Shown: one piece after another, positions 52,242-62,377 of the stretch
Layout: each line of letters opens with the position of its first letter
Position numbering within the stretch: the stretch's first letter is position 1
NCBI GenBank assembly: GCA_964371715.1
Contig: CAYJNO010000006.1
Location: 15,733-79,732, forward strand
DNA: 64,000 nucleotides
Source of the DNA: CAYJNO01 sp964371715
GTDB lineage: Bacteria; Bacillota_I; Bacilli_A; Erysipelotrichales; Erysipelotrichaceae
Reading direction: 5' to 3'
The notes under the pieces: model-generated
What the model was told of the DNA's origin: nothing
The model's database searches: none
What the model saw: only the letters and a program-made list of their open reading frames with translations
Program-made: the position numbers and the translations under genes

Positions 52242-53483
52242 TTAAATTACAAATTCACCATCTTTCATAATTGTTATTTCTTTTTGATCAAACGTTATAC
52301 CTATTACATTTATATCATTTGTACCTATCATAAAGTCATGATGAGATGTCGAAACATTTACACCATTTGCAAGCAATTCTTCCTTAGTCATCTTAATACC
52401 ATTTTTTATATTTGAGGGAAATGAAGAACCAAACGCTAAATGACATGCAGCATTTTCATCAATTAAACCATTGTAAAATATTTGATTCATTTTTTTTATT
52501 GGACTATACTTTGTAACTAATGCAACTTCACCAAGTCTTTTTGTCGATTCATTTTTAAATAGTGCATCCTTCAGCAACTCAACATTTTCACTTGCTTGAC
52601 AATCAATCGCTTCTCCATCCTTAAAAGTTATAGAAAAGTTATTAACTAATTTGCCAGACATCATCAAAGGCAAAGATGCTACAGCTATACCATTTACACT
52701 ACGATAATCAGGATTGGTAAATATTTCTTCTGTTGGCATATTTGCAACATATGGTGCATCTACCATACTAGAACCCATATCCGCTGCTGATGTCCATATA
52801 TGATTCTTTACTAAATCCATAGTAATATCAGTCCCAATTGATGTTTTAATATTGATAGATTTAAAATTATACTCATTAAGTTTTTTTGATATTATTGCCA
52901 TTTTTTCACAATGTTCTAACCAATTATTTATTGATGAACTATGTTCATCAACCCTCATCATTTCACATATTTGCTTATCCAATTTTAAAAATGCATCATT
53001 TTCACTTAATTCTGGATATAGTTTTTTGGCCCAATTCAAATTTGGTTGTACTGTTGAGGTCCATTTAAGTGTGCCTTGATGAATATATTTTCTAACAACA
53101 TTTCTAAGTTCATTTTTCGCTTTGTTTTGTGCTAATAATTTACTAGAATCTACATCATCATTTAATGTAGGATATGTCGATGATATCCCCATTTGAACAC
53201 AATTATTCTTTAAATAATAATTCAATGATTCTTTTTTCCACATTGGCACTTCTAACAATGTTTCTTCGCTACAATTTAAAGCTCTTAAATGTTCTATTTC
53301 TGCGTCTTCAAAATGTACTATTACATCTTTTGCCCCAAATTCAAAAGCTTGCTTTGTTACCTCTTTTACTAGCGCAAGTGCATCTGTACTTGCTTGAATA
53401 AGTAATGTTTGACCTTTTTGAATATTTACTCCTATACGTAGCAATGCTGCTGCTAATTTCTCATTTTTTAACTTATTATCCAT
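52242..53483 (-). CDS. M29-family aminopeptidase
   Basis: A 413-residue metallo-aminopeptidase of the AmpS/AmpT/PepS type. NMPTEEIFTNPDYRSVNG near 250, GEVALVTKYSPI near 315, DENAACHLAFGSSF near 345 and SHHDFMIG near 390 carry the metal ligands. It removes N-terminal residues from peptides. The frame starts at 53492, but AAGGA is spaced for the ATG at 53483. Overlaps the end of the kinase gene by 8 bases and ends the peptidase cluster. Confidence 0.93.
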   Translation of the reverse strand: MDNKLKNEKLAAALLRIGVNIQKGQTLLIQASTDALALVKEVTKQAFEFGAKDVIVHFEDAEIEHLRALNCSEETLLEVPMWKKESLNYYLKNNCVQMGISSTYPTLNDDVDSSKLLAQNKAKNELRNVVRKYIHQGTLKWTSTVQPNLNWAKKLYPELSENDAFLKLDKQICEMMRVDEHSSSINNWLEHCEKMAIISKKLNEYNFKSINIKTSIGTDITMDLVKNHIWTSAADMGSSMVDAPYVANMPTEEIFTNPDYRSVNGIAVASLPLMMSGKLVNNFSITFKDGEAIDCQASENVELLKDALFKNESTKRLGEVALVTKYSPIKKMNQIFYNGLIDENAACHLAFGSSFPSNIKNGIKMTKEELLANGVNVSTSHHDFMIGTNDINVIGITFDQKEITIMKDGEFVI

Positions 53484-54045
53484 TTTTTTCATCCTTGAAG
53501 ATTTCTTTTTTTATTAACTTTATTGCTTCATCAACATTTTTATTACATATTACATTTCTAAATAATGGTGCTATCTCCATATCCATCTTAGCTTTATTTA
53601 AGCGTCTTTCAATACTTGCTTTATCATCTTTATAAATCAAATTAATCTGTTTTTCTAACTCTTCAAATGAAGATGGCATTACATAAAATGCAATTGATTC
53701 TGGAATATTTAGTTTTATTGCCCCAACCCCTTGAGCTTCAACTTCTATCAAAACATTTTTCCCCTGTTTTATCAAGAATTCTACTTGTTGTTTTGGTGTT
53801 CCATAATAATAACCATTGAATTCAGTAAATTCTAACAATTCTTTATTCTTTATCGCATCTGCAAAACCAATATGTGATACAAAATAATAATCTTTGCCAT
53901 CTATCTCATTTTCTTTTTGTGGTCTAGTTGTCATTGATATCGCAAATATTAACGATAAGCTTTTATCATTTAATAATGCATCCCTTATTGCTCCTTTTCC
54001 TACCGAAGAAGCACCACTTAATACTATAACTTTACCTTTATTCAT
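53476..54045 (-). CDS. Guanylate kinase-like protein
   Basis: A 189-residue kinase with P-loop SGASSVGKGAI near 10-20, MTTRPQKENEIDGKDYYFVS near 38-57 (the GMP-binding region), and the LIEVEAQGVGAIK Walker B segment near 96. Length fits guanylate kinase. The glycine of the usual SGPSGVGK loop is a serine. It sits between two peptidase genes, an unusual place; it may be the only guanylate kinase or a second copy, which cannot be told here. Confidence 0.88.
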   Translation of the reverse strand: MNKGKVIVLSGASSVGKGAIRDALLNDKSLSLIFAISMTTRPQKENEIDGKDYYFVSHIGFADAIKNKELLEFTEFNGYYYGTPKQQVEFLIKQGKNVLIEVEAQGVGAIKLNIPESIAFYVMPSSFEELEKQINLIYKDDKASIERRLNKAKMDMEIAPLFRNVICNKNVDEAIKLIKKEIFKDEKNG

Positions 54046-54054
54046 AGTTTCTCC

Positions 54055-55491
54055 TTATTCACATTCACTTATTATTTGTTTTAATAAATCATACGCTCTA
54101 TCAAATGACTCTAAATTCAATCTTTCATCAGGGGTATGAATATCTAACGATTGAGGTCCTAGTCCAATTATGTCAAAATCTTCATAAAGACCACTAAAAA
54201 TTCCACATTCTGTCCCACCATGACCGGCCTTTAATTCTAGCTTCACTCCATATTTCTCTTCAACAACTTTTTCCATTATTTTTCTAAGATTAGATTCTTT
54301 TTTGTAGTTAAAACCTGGATATCTAGATGATATTCGACATCTAGCTCCAAACTGTTTCGCTTGTAAAGCTATGATATTTAATAAATTTGAAATCCCGCTT
54401 TCTAATGCACTTCTTAATGAATAACTTAATGTAATTAAGTTATCTTGTGTCCTAATTATGCCAAGATTTAATGAAGTTAATGTTAAATTATCAATAAACA
54501 TTGAACGATGTCTAAAACCATTTGGTAATAAATATATTAGATTTATTACTTTTTTAGAAGTACTCATATTAGCTGCCACTTCAGCTTTTTCTACATTTAA
54601 AAGCTTTACTTGTATATTTGGATCGCTATGTTCTAATTCAGTTTTTAAGTCAATAGTTGTTTTTTCAAGAGAATTTCTTATTTTTTCTTCTGATGTATTA
54701 GACGAAAAAATTATTTCAGCTTCTCTTGGAATCGCATTATCCTTAAGTCCTCCATTTATCTTTACTATTCTTATATTTATATTATCAAGCATCATTTCTT
54801 GAAGCACTCTTGCTGCAATTGTATTTGCATTTCCTCTCTCATTTGCAATTTGACCACCTGAGTGTCCGCCTAACAAACCATTTACCTCCAGTGAATATGT
54901 AGGCCAATCATTAGTTTTAATAATAATTTTTCTAGTGACATCACACCTACATCCTCCAGCACTTGAAATAATCGTCGCTGTTTCACTACCTGCATCTAGT
55001 GATATCATTCGATGGGATTTAATCCATTCCTTAGTAATATTCATTGCTCCCATTAGCCCAACTTCTTCTTGTGTAGTGAATACACATTCTAAGGGTGGAT
55101 GCTTCAAATCATTTGCTTCTAGTATAGCTAACATATATGCAACCCCTATACAATCATCAGCTCCAAGTGTTGTTCCCCTCGCTTTTAGCCAACCATCTTC
55201 TACATATAAATCTAATGGATCTGTATCAAAATCATGATGTGAATCTTTATTTTTCTCACATACCATATCAATATGTGCCTGAATCATTAACGGTTCACTA
55301 TCTTCTAACCCAAATGTCCCACTTTTATAAACAATAACATTATGCATAGAATCTTGTTTATATTCTAAATGGTATTTTTTAGCAAAATGCACAATATAAT
55401 CACTTAATTCTTTTTCATTATATGAACCGTGTGGTATTTTTGTTGTTTCATTAAAATAAAAACAATGTCTTTTCTTTAAGTTAAATTCCAT
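54055..55491 (-). CDS. pepD: Xaa-His dipeptidase (PepD, M20)
   Basis: A 478-residue aminoacyl-histidine dipeptidase. IQAHIDMVCEKN near 69-80 and TTLGADDCIG near 106-115 give metal ligands, TTQEEVGLMGA near 139 the catalytic glutamate, and GHGGTECGIFSG near 430 the last histidine and glutamate. It hydrolyses dipeptides in the cytosol. 9 bases upstream of the kinase gene and 11 after the M24 gene. Confidence 0.95.
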   Translation of the reverse strand: MEFNLKKRHCFYFNETTKIPHGSYNEKELSDYIVHFAKKYHLEYKQDSMHNVIVYKSGTFGLEDSEPLMIQAHIDMVCEKNKDSHHDFDTDPLDLYVEDGWLKARGTTLGADDCIGVAYMLAILEANDLKHPPLECVFTTQEEVGLMGAMNITKEWIKSHRMISLDAGSETATIISSAGGCRCDVTRKIIIKTNDWPTYSLEVNGLLGGHSGGQIANERGNANTIAARVLQEMMLDNINIRIVKINGGLKDNAIPREAEIIFSSNTSEEKIRNSLEKTTIDLKTELEHSDPNIQVKLLNVEKAEVAANMSTSKKVINLIYLLPNGFRHRSMFIDNLTLTSLNLGIIRTQDNLITLSYSLRSALESGISNLLNIIALQAKQFGARCRISSRYPGFNYKKESNLRKIMEKVVEEKYGVKLELKAGHGGTECGIFSGLYEDFDIIGLGPQSLDIHTPDERLNLESFDRAYDLLKQIISECE

Positions 55492-55502
55492 AATTTTCCC
55501 CT

Positions 55503-56732
55503 TTATTTTATTACAGCTATTTCTTCATGCTTATCTGCTAAATAATTACATTTACCATCCTTAAAAATTATACTTTCCTCTGAAAATAAAATAATCTCCC
55601 TTTGATATGTTTCTAAATATGCTTTTACATTTAATTCTAATGCATAACCTGTACTATCAACTATCGCTATATCCCCATCATATTCAATTGGAGTTTGTTG
55701 ATTCCATAGTCCAATTGTAGGACCTGCTGCATGTCCATGACAACCTAATGGATGTGTATATAAACATGGATTTAGTCCTTCATCAATTCCTTGTCTCAAA
55801 GATTCTACAAGCACTTCATTCCCCGTTTTATTAACAGCAAAGTTATTACAAACAATTTCTTGAAATCTATTATTTTTCAATTTAAAGGCTTCTATTATAT
55901 CACTTGGAATATTTGTTTCATCTTCTCTTAAGACATATGCTAATCTTTGAGTATCTGTACATAAACCTAAATAATATATTCCAAAGTCATAATGTAATAA
56001 ATCACCTCTTTGAATTACAGTTTTTTTACTAAACATGCCATCTTTTCTTTGTAAGTCAACATGCGGTAAAAACCAACACTCTAACCCAAGATCGTTTACA
56101 CTTTGAAGCATATAATTTTCAACATCTTCACATGTTGTGACATTAGGCGTTATTACTTCATTACTAAATGCTTTATTAGTTATACACATAGCTACATCTA
56201 TCACTTCTTTATAATATTCTAATTCTATATTTGTTCTTTTTTCTAAATATTTTATTCCTAAATATTCAGCACTAATAAATTTGTCAGTTATATCTTTACT
56301 AATCTTTTTAATCAATAAATTGTATAATCCAACTGTTAATCCATCACTTAATGCAAAATGTTCAGATATATTAATTCCAATTCTATCTGCTTTACATCTT
56401 CTTAAGACTCTTTCTAGTGCTTCTAATTGAGTTTCTTTGTCTAAATCATAATCTCTTTGATAGAAAGTTTCTAAATCATTATCTGGTCTATTTACACAAT
56501 ATTTTTTTAAAATACCATTATCATTATGTAATACAAGTATTGTTAAACGTCTAGCGTTTATAAACCTTGATGGTGTAAGTTTATCTAATATTGGATCTTC
56601 ATTGTATTCTTTACTCAATATAAGCCATACATCAATTTCTGTTTCTTCCATTAGTTTTGGAATTATTTTAAATCTTTCCTTTAAAATTTTATCTTTTATC
56701 TCATATTGTTCTTTGACAGTTCTAATTCCCAT
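55503..56732 (-). CDS. M24-family metallopeptidase (Xaa-Pro peptidase-like)
   Basis: A 409-residue protein with a creatinase-like N-terminal domain and a C-terminal pita-bread domain. Likely metal ligands are the aspartates in HYDFGIYY and CTDTQRLAY, the histidine in HPLGCHGHAAGP, and glutamates in LELNVKAY and QREIILF, so the set seems complete but the last is atypical. Two ATGs abut; the second, at 56732, is correctly spaced from AAGGAG. It follows oppA past a hairpin. Dipeptide or proline-peptide cleavage is the likely role. Confidence 0.87.
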   Translation of the reverse strand: MGIRTVKEQYEIKDKILKERFKIIPKLMEETEIDVWLILSKEYNEDPILDKLTPSRFINARRLTILVLHNDNGILKKYCVNRPDNDLETFYQRDYDLDKETQLEALERVLRRCKADRIGINISEHFALSDGLTVGLYNLLIKKISKDITDKFISAEYLGIKYLEKRTNIELEYYKEVIDVAMCITNKAFSNEVITPNVTTCEDVENYMLQSVNDLGLECWFLPHVDLQRKDGMFSKKTVIQRGDLLHYDFGIYYLGLCTDTQRLAYVLREDETNIPSDIIEAFKLKNNRFQEIVCNNFAVNKTGNEVLVESLRQGIDEGLNPCLYTHPLGCHGHAAGPTIGLWNQQTPIEYDGDIAIVDSTGYALELNVKAYLETYQREIILFSEESIIFKDGKCNYLADKHEEIAVIK

Positions 56733-56750
56733 CATTTCTCCTTATTCTAT

Positions 56751-56778
56751 AAAAGTCTAAGCAACAGCTTAGACTTTT
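56751..56778 (-). terminator. Hairpin between oppA and the M24 gene
   Basis: AAAAGTCTAAGC (56751-56762), loop AACA, GCTTAGACTTTT (56767-56778), with only TTTTAT after it on the minus strand. It may be a partial terminator or stabilise the oppA end of the mRNA. Confidence 0.65.
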
Positions 56779-56785
56779 AGTTCTA

Positions 56786-58435
56786 TTATTCTGCTACTTT
56801 TGTATACCAGAATGTTGCCCCACCTTGTGGACTATAAATAACACCTTCTGTTCCAGCTTTTATAAGTACTGCTGTACTATATCCTAAAATTGGATTAGCA
56901 TATGCCATTTCTTCAATTAAATATTTTTCAGCTTCATGATATTTTTCTAAACGTAATGTTTGATCAGTTTCTAATGAAGCTTCTTGTAGCATCTCAACAT
57001 ATGTTGCATCTCCCCACGTTACTGTTGACATTTTTTCAGGATTCCCTAAATCTAAATAAGTAGATACATCCATGTAATCGGCTGAGAAAGCATTACGTGC
57101 CATTTCAAATAAACCGTTTGTACGATCATCAAAGAATGTACGAATCTCACCTGTTTTTAAAGTAACTTCAACAAGACCAGTAGCTTCCCATTGTGCTTGC
57201 ATTACTTGTGAAACTAAATCATGGAATGAACTTTGATTGTAGTAGTATTCTAGTTGTAATTTATTAGTTTCAGAATATCCAGCTTCACTCAATAATGTTT
57301 TAGCTTGTTCTAAATCATAGTAGACATATAAACCTTCAGCATCTGCCTCTTCTCTAAACCCTTCTGATGTCATACCTGGAATATTGTTAGGAACTAATCC
57401 ATGTAATGGATAATAAATCTCTCCTCCATCTAATGCAAGGACAATTTCATCACGATTAATCGCTAATTGTAAAGCTCTTCTAACATTAACATCTGCAAGT
57501 TTGCCATCAGCATCATTAATGTTTGTATTTACATAGTAGTTAATTACTGATGGTGGAACAATTAATTCTGGCTGTCCTTCATATATTTTTGTAACCGAAC
57601 TTGATAAAGAATCAGCATAGTCAACTTCTCCGTTTTGGAAAGCTAATAATTGCGCATCTTGATCCTTTATAACTCTACCAACTAAGTGATCAATTGAAAC
57701 TTGATCTGCAAATGCATAATACTCATTTTTCTCCATTACATAATCGCCTGTTGAGTCAAAACTTACAAGTTTAAACGCACCATTTGTTGGATAACCAGCA
57801 GTTTGTGTCCATTCTTCACTAAGCTCTTCAGCAACATCTTGACGCACTGGATAAAATGTACTCATACCTGCAATAATAGATGTCCAGTGTGGAACTGGTT
57901 GTTTTAGCGTCATAACAATTGTAAAATCATCAGGTGCACTGATTTGTAAATCACCCATTTGATCTGTAGTTAATCTCTGATTAACATAAGCATCTCCTCC
58001 TGCAATAAAATCAGTAATATAATGTGAATAATATGAATCTTCAGCACCAAATCCAACCGATCTTTTGATATTGTAGATATAATCTTCAGCTACCACTTGT
58101 TGACCATCACTCCAATAGTTATTTTTAATCAAATTTAAAGTGTATGTTAATCCATCTTCTGAAACTTCATAAGATTCTACAGCTCCATTAGCTGTTGTAC
58201 CATCTTCTAAGATATAAAATAGTGGTAAATATAGTTGTTGTAAAACTGCTGATGTAACACTATCTCCAGCAGTTGCTGGATCTAATGCATCAGGCTCTCC
58301 TCCAATTGCATAAGTAAATGTAGTTGGAGTATCGGTTGTACTTGTCACTTCTTCAGTAGCATCACTAGTACAGCCAACAATCGATAGACACATAAATACT
58401 GCTAATAAACTCGTTAATAATTTTTTTACTGACAT
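56786..58435 (-). CDS. oppA: Peptide ABC transporter substrate-binding lipoprotein
   Basis: A 549-residue family 5 binding protein with lipobox SIVGC (Cys22). TFTYAIGGEPDALDPATAGD near 38-57 is the family entry, and NVRRALQLAINRDEIV near 300 the family signature. It captures oligopeptides outside the membrane. The frame extends upstream into oppF, but GGGAGG is well placed for the ATG at 58435. Last transporter gene of the operon, which fits the need to end with a hairpin. Confidence 0.93.
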   Translation of the reverse strand: MSVKKLLTSLLAVFMCLSIVGCTSDATEEVTSTTDTPTTFTYAIGGEPDALDPATAGDSVTSAVLQQLYLPLFYILEDGTTANGAVESYEVSEDGLTYTLNLIKNNYWSDGQQVVAEDYIYNIKRSVGFGAEDSYYSHYITDFIAGGDAYVNQRLTTDQMGDLQISAPDDFTIVMTLKQPVPHWTSIIAGMSTFYPVRQDVAEELSEEWTQTAGYPTNGAFKLVSFDSTGDYVMEKNEYYAFADQVSIDHLVGRVIKDQDAQLLAFQNGEVDYADSLSSSVTKIYEGQPELIVPPSVINYYVNTNINDADGKLADVNVRRALQLAINRDEIVLALDGGEIYYPLHGLVPNNIPGMTSEGFREEADAEGLYVYYDLEQAKTLLSEAGYSETNKLQLEYYYNQSSFHDLVSQVMQAQWEATGLVEVTLKTGEIRTFFDDRTNGLFEMARNAFSADYMDVSTYLDLGNPEKMSTVTWGDATYVEMLQEASLETDQTLRLEKYHEAEKYLIEEMAYANPILGYSTAVLIKAGTEGVIYSPQGGATFWYTKVAE

Positions 58436-58452
58436 TTCTTTTCCCTCCCTTT

Positions 58453-59427
58453 TTATTTTTCGAATAAGAAACATGTTACTTTTCTATTTCCAACCTCTAT
58501 CGGTTTTGGAACTTCAGTATGACATCTTTTAGTTGCACTTGGACATCGTGTACTAAATACACAACCTTTTGGTGGATTAATAGGACTTGGTATTTCACCT
58601 TCTAAAACAATTCTACTTTTGCTTTTCGCAATACTAGGATCTGGTATTGGAATCGCTGATAATAATGCTATTGTATATGGATGTAGTGGTCGATGATATA
58701 CATCTTTACTAGGACCAACTTCAACCATATGACCCAAATACATTACACCAATACGATCCGATATATGTTTAACCATACCTAAATCATGTGCTATAAATAA
58801 GTATGAAATTCCAAGCTTTTTTTGAATATCATCTAATAAATTTATTACTTGTGCTTGAATTGAAACATCAAGTGCTGATATTGGTTCATCACAAACTATA
58901 AATTTCGGATTAACTGCAAGGGCTCTTGCAATTCCAATTCTTTGTCTTTGTCCCCCTGAAAATTCATGAGGATATCTTCGAATATGATCTGGTTTTAAGC
59001 CTACTATTTTCAATAACTCTACCGCTCTATCTTCCATTTCTTTATCTGTATCATAAATATTATGAATAACCATCGGTTCTTTAATAATTTCTGCTACTGT
59101 CATTCTTGGGTTCAATGAAGCGTATGGATCTTGAAATATCATTTGTACATCTTTATGATATGCTTTTAGTTTTTTACCTCTATGTTTTGCAATATCCTCG
59201 TCATTATATACAATTGATCCATGATTTGGGTTATATAACTTAACAATTGTTCTACCAAGTGTTGATTTTCCACAACCAGATTCACCTACTAAACCAAATG
59301 TTTCATTTTCATATACTTCAAAACTTACTCCATCAACTGCTTTTACAATTTGCTTTTTACTAAATATACCTTTTGTTACATCAAAGTAAGTTTTTAAGTT
59401 TTCTACTTTTAATATTACTTCACTCAT
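58453..59427 (-). CDS. oppF: Peptide ABC transporter ATP-binding protein OppF
   Basis: A 324-residue ATPase. Walker A GESGCGKS near 49, signature FSGGQRQR near 150, Walker B KFIVCDEPISALD near 170, and the C-terminal oligopeptide extension with GCVFSTRCPSATKRC (cysteines for an iron-sulfur or zinc site seen in this family). It starts within the oppD stop (ATGA overlap). Confidence 0.95.
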   Translation of the reverse strand: MSEVILKVENLKTYFDVTKGIFSKKQIVKAVDGVSFEVYENETFGLVGESGCGKSTLGRTIVKLYNPNHGSIVYNDEDIAKHRGKKLKAYHKDVQMIFQDPYASLNPRMTVAEIIKEPMVIHNIYDTDKEMEDRAVELLKIVGLKPDHIRRYPHEFSGGQRQRIGIARALAVNPKFIVCDEPISALDVSIQAQVINLLDDIQKKLGISYLFIAHDLGMVKHISDRIGVMYLGHMVEVGPSKDVYHRPLHPYTIALLSAIPIPDPSIAKSKSRIVLEGEIPSPINPPKGCVFSTRCPSATKRCHTEVPKPIEVGNRKVTCFLFEK

Positions 59428-60425
59428 GACATTGCCCCCTTTTCACTATATAACCAACAGCTACATTCTTGTGTTTTAGAAAAGCTTTTTACATTTGGAG
59501 CATATTCTTTACATACTTTCATCGCTTCATTACAGCGATCAACATAAGGGCAGCCAATTGGTGGATTTAATAAATCAGGCGGCGACCCTGGTATTGGAGA
59601 TAATTTTCTATCATCTAAATCTTCAGGATTAGCCACGCAACTTAATAAACCTTTTGTATATGGATGTTTAGCGTTATAAAATATTTCAAAATCAGTTCCA
59701 CTTTCAACAATTTTACCACCGTACATAATTGCAATTCGATCACATAATTTAGCCACAACCCCCAAATCATGAGTAATCATAATAATTGCTGAATTACTTT
59801 TTTTCTTTAAAGATTCAATTAATTCTAATACTTGTGCTTGAATAGTTACATCTAGAGCTGTAGTTGGTTCATCAGCAATTATTAATTTTGGATTACAAGC
59901 TAGTGCAATGGCAATTACAATACGTTGTCTCATACCTCCTGAAAATTCAAATGGATATTGCTTAATACGTTTATGAGGATGCGGTATGCCAACCTGTTCC
60001 ATTAGTTCTAATGCAATTTTTCTAGCCTCTTTTTTACTGATTTTTTTATGGTTTAATAACGGTTCAATTAATTGAGTCTCAACTGTTAGTACAGGATTTA
60101 AAAATGTCATTGGATCTTGAAATATCATTGACATTGTATTTCCTCTTATTGTATTCAATTTTTTTGTAAACTCTTTTTTATCTTTAAATTTTTTTCTTGA
60201 TATATCAGTTTCATCAAATATAATGTCACCATCAATAATATCGCCATTATCTGCTAGTAATCCCATTATAGAAAACATTGTTTGTGATTTACCAGAGCCT
60301 GATTCCCCTACAATACCAAGTACTTCACCCTCATTCAAACTAAATGAAACTCCTCTTACAGCTTGTACTTGTCCTTGATCTGTTTTAAACTCTGTTTTAA
60401 GATTTTTAACTTCTAATAGTGCCAT
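59424..60425 (-). CDS. oppD: Peptide ABC transporter ATP-binding protein OppD
   Basis: A 333-residue ATPase. Walker A GESGSGKS near 37, FSGGMRQR near 157, KLIIADEPTTALD near 177, and the C-terminal GCPYVDRCNEAMKVC cysteine segment. Ends in TGA, overlapping oppF by 4 bases. 12 bases after oppC. Confidence 0.95.
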   Translation of the reverse strand: MALLEVKNLKTEFKTDQGQVQAVRGVSFSLNEGEVLGIVGESGSGKSQTMFSIMGLLADNGDIIDGDIIFDETDISRKKFKDKKEFTKKLNTIRGNTMSMIFQDPMTFLNPVLTVETQLIEPLLNHKKISKKEARKIALELMEQVGIPHPHKRIKQYPFEFSGGMRQRIVIAIALACNPKLIIADEPTTALDVTIQAQVLELIESLKKKSNSAIIMITHDLGVVAKLCDRIAIMYGGKIVESGTDFEIFYNAKHPYTKGLLSCVANPEDLDDRKLSPIPGSPPDLLNPPIGCPYVDRCNEAMKVCKEYAPNVKSFSKTQECSCWLYSEKGAMS

Positions 60426-60437
60426 AGATTCCCCTCC

Positions 60438-61352
60438 TTATCTATTGCTTAATGCTTCACCAATTCCATCTCCTAAAAAATTAAGTGATAATATTGTTAG
60501 TGACATAGCACTAACTGGCCATATTATTTGTATTGGATATGTTTGAATTAAACCTCTTGCTTCATTTACTAAAACACCCCAACTTGACTCAGGTGCACTC
60601 AACCCAATCCCAATAAAACTTAAAGAAGATTCTGTAAAAATAGCTTGTGGCACCATCATTGTCAAACAAACAATAATAGGCCCTATAGCATTTATAACTA
60701 AGTGTTTAAGTAGTATTCTACTATGACTTGCACCAAGTACTTTAGCAGCCATTGCAAACTCCATCTCTTTTAATGACATTACTTGTGTTCTAACCTGTCT
60801 TGCCATTTGTACCCATGAAGTAATTGATATAGCAATTAACATACTTACTGCATTTTTTTCAAATATCATTAAAATCAAAATCGTATATAGTAAACTTGGA
60901 ACTGAATATATTACATCAATAATTCTCATCATTATCATATCTACTCTTTTACCTAAGTATCCTGCAATACCACCATAAATTATTCCAATAAATAGATTTA
61001 TTATTGCTGATGCAAAACCAATTGATAATGAAATCCTTGCGCCATACATTACACGCACTAAGATATCTCTTCCTAAGTTATCTGTACCAAATGGATGTTC
61101 TAAACTTGGCATTGCATTACGATTTAATAAATCTTGCATTTCATATGTATAAGGTGAAATCATTGGTATTATAATCGAACATGCAATCATTAGTACTAGA
61201 AATATTAAACCAAATAATGCTAATTTATTTTTTTTAAATTTATTCCATGTATCTTTAGCAAATGTTTTTGAAGCAACAGCTATAAATTCACTATTTTTTT
61301 CACTATCTTCTAACTTTTCAAATAAATCTTTAGTTAAATTCATCTCACTCAT
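60438..61352 (-). CDS. oppC: Peptide ABC transporter permease OppC
   Basis: A 304-residue inner-membrane permease: long N-terminal cytosolic part, a first segment near 40-62, FGTDNLGRDILVRVMYGARISL near 93, and the EAA loop EMEFAMAAKVLGASHSRILLKHLV near 197, then NFLGDGIGEALSNR at the end. AGGTGA precedes the start. Confidence 0.95.
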   Translation of the reverse strand: MSEMNLTKDLFEKLEDSEKNSEFIAVASKTFAKDTWNKFKKNKLALFGLIFLVLMIACSIIIPMISPYTYEMQDLLNRNAMPSLEHPFGTDNLGRDILVRVMYGARISLSIGFASAIINLFIGIIYGGIAGYLGKRVDMIMMRIIDVIYSVPSLLYTILILMIFEKNAVSMLIAISITSWVQMARQVRTQVMSLKEMEFAMAAKVLGASHSRILLKHLVINAIGPIIVCLTMMVPQAIFTESSLSFIGIGLSAPESSWGVLVNEARGLIQTYPIQIIWPVSAMSLTILSLNFLGDGIGEALSNR

Positions 61353-61360
61353 ACTTTCAC

Positions 61361-62284
61361 CTACTTCCCTAGTTTAATTCGTGGATCAATTATTGCTGCC
61401 ACGATATCTGTTATGATATTCATCGTTATTACAACTACACCTAAAAATATTGTAAGACCCATTATTAATGTATAGTCTCTATTAGTAACTGAACTTGTAA
61501 ACTCAGAGCCAATACCAGGTATTGTAAATAACGTCTCAATAACAAAGCTTCCTGTAATTAAACCTGCAAACATTGGTCCACAATATGTTACGATAGGTAA
61601 CAATGCATTTTTTAAACCATGCTTTATAACGACAATATTTTCATTTGTCCCTTTAGATCTTGCTAGAATGATATAATCTTTATTCATAACATCCTGAAGT
61701 GATGCTCTTGTTAACCTTGTAATCATTGATATTGGGCCAAATGCTAATGCAATACATGGCAAGATATAGCTTGTCCAACTGGATAAGCCAACAAGTTTTA
61801 CAAGACCAAGTTGTACTCCAAATAATATCATCATTCCAATAGCTAATAAGAAATTTGGCAATGATACACCAAGTGTTGCGATAAAAGTAATTACAGCATT
61901 TATTGATCTTTTTTTAGTTAATGCACCGACAATTCCAAGACCTATCCCTGTAGTAACAGCAAAGACAAATGAAATAGAACCAACAACAGCTGTAACAGGT
62001 GCTCTTTTTAAAATGATGTCTGTAACCTCTTGACCCTTTTTTGAGATAGATTCACCAAAATCCATAGTTACAGCATTTTTTAAAAAAATTACATACTGAT
62101 CAAACAATGGTTTATTTAATCCATATTTTGCTTCCATTGCAGCATATGTTTCTGGTGAAATACTTTTATTATCTTGTGTAAATGGATCACCTGGAATTGC
62201 TCTACTTAAGAAAAATGTTATCGTTGCTAATATAAACAATGTCAATATTCCGACTAATATACGACTAAAAATATATTTCAACAT
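61361..62284 (-). CDS. oppB: Peptide ABC transporter permease OppB
   Basis: A 307-residue permease of the OppB/DppB type: about six membrane segments, FFLSRAIPGDPF near 24, the EAA loop DVMNKDYIILARSKGTNENIVVIKHGLKNALLP near 195, and FVIETLFTIPGIG near 245. First gene of the operon, with AGAGGGGG before the start and a good promoter beyond it, next to two CodY-like boxes. Confidence 0.96.
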   Translation of the reverse strand: MLKYIFSRILVGILTLFILATITFFLSRAIPGDPFTQDNKSISPETYAAMEAKYGLNKPLFDQYVIFLKNAVTMDFGESISKKGQEVTDIILKRAPVTAVVGSISFVFAVTTGIGLGIVGALTKKRSINAVITFIATLGVSLPNFLLAIGMMILFGVQLGLVKLVGLSSWTSYILPCIALAFGPISMITRLTRASLQDVMNKDYIILARSKGTNENIVVIKHGLKNALLPIVTYCGPMFAGLITGSFVIETLFTIPGIGSEFTSSVTNRDYTLIMGLTIFLGVVVITMNIITDIVAAIIDPRIKLGK

Positions 62285-62324
62285 GTTCTATACCCCCTCT
62301 TTGTAAAAAACAACTAATGAAAAT

Positions 62325-62353
62325 AATATACAACTATTTTCATATAAATGCAA
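62325..62353 (-). promoter_or_regulatory. Promoter of the opp operon
   Basis: On the minus strand TTGCAT (62353-62348) and TATATT (62330-62325) are 17 bases apart. The first CodY-like box starts 2 bases upstream of the -35. Confidence 0.7.
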
Positions 62354-62354
62354 C

Positions 62355-62369
62355 AATTTTCAGAAAGAA
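62355..62369. promoter_or_regulatory. CodY-like box 1
   Basis: AATTTTCAGAAAGAA matches the CodY consensus AATTTTCWGAAAATT at 12 of 15 positions, the first 12 in a row. It abuts the opp -35. Confidence 0.65.
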
Positions 62370-62377
62370 AATGTAAA

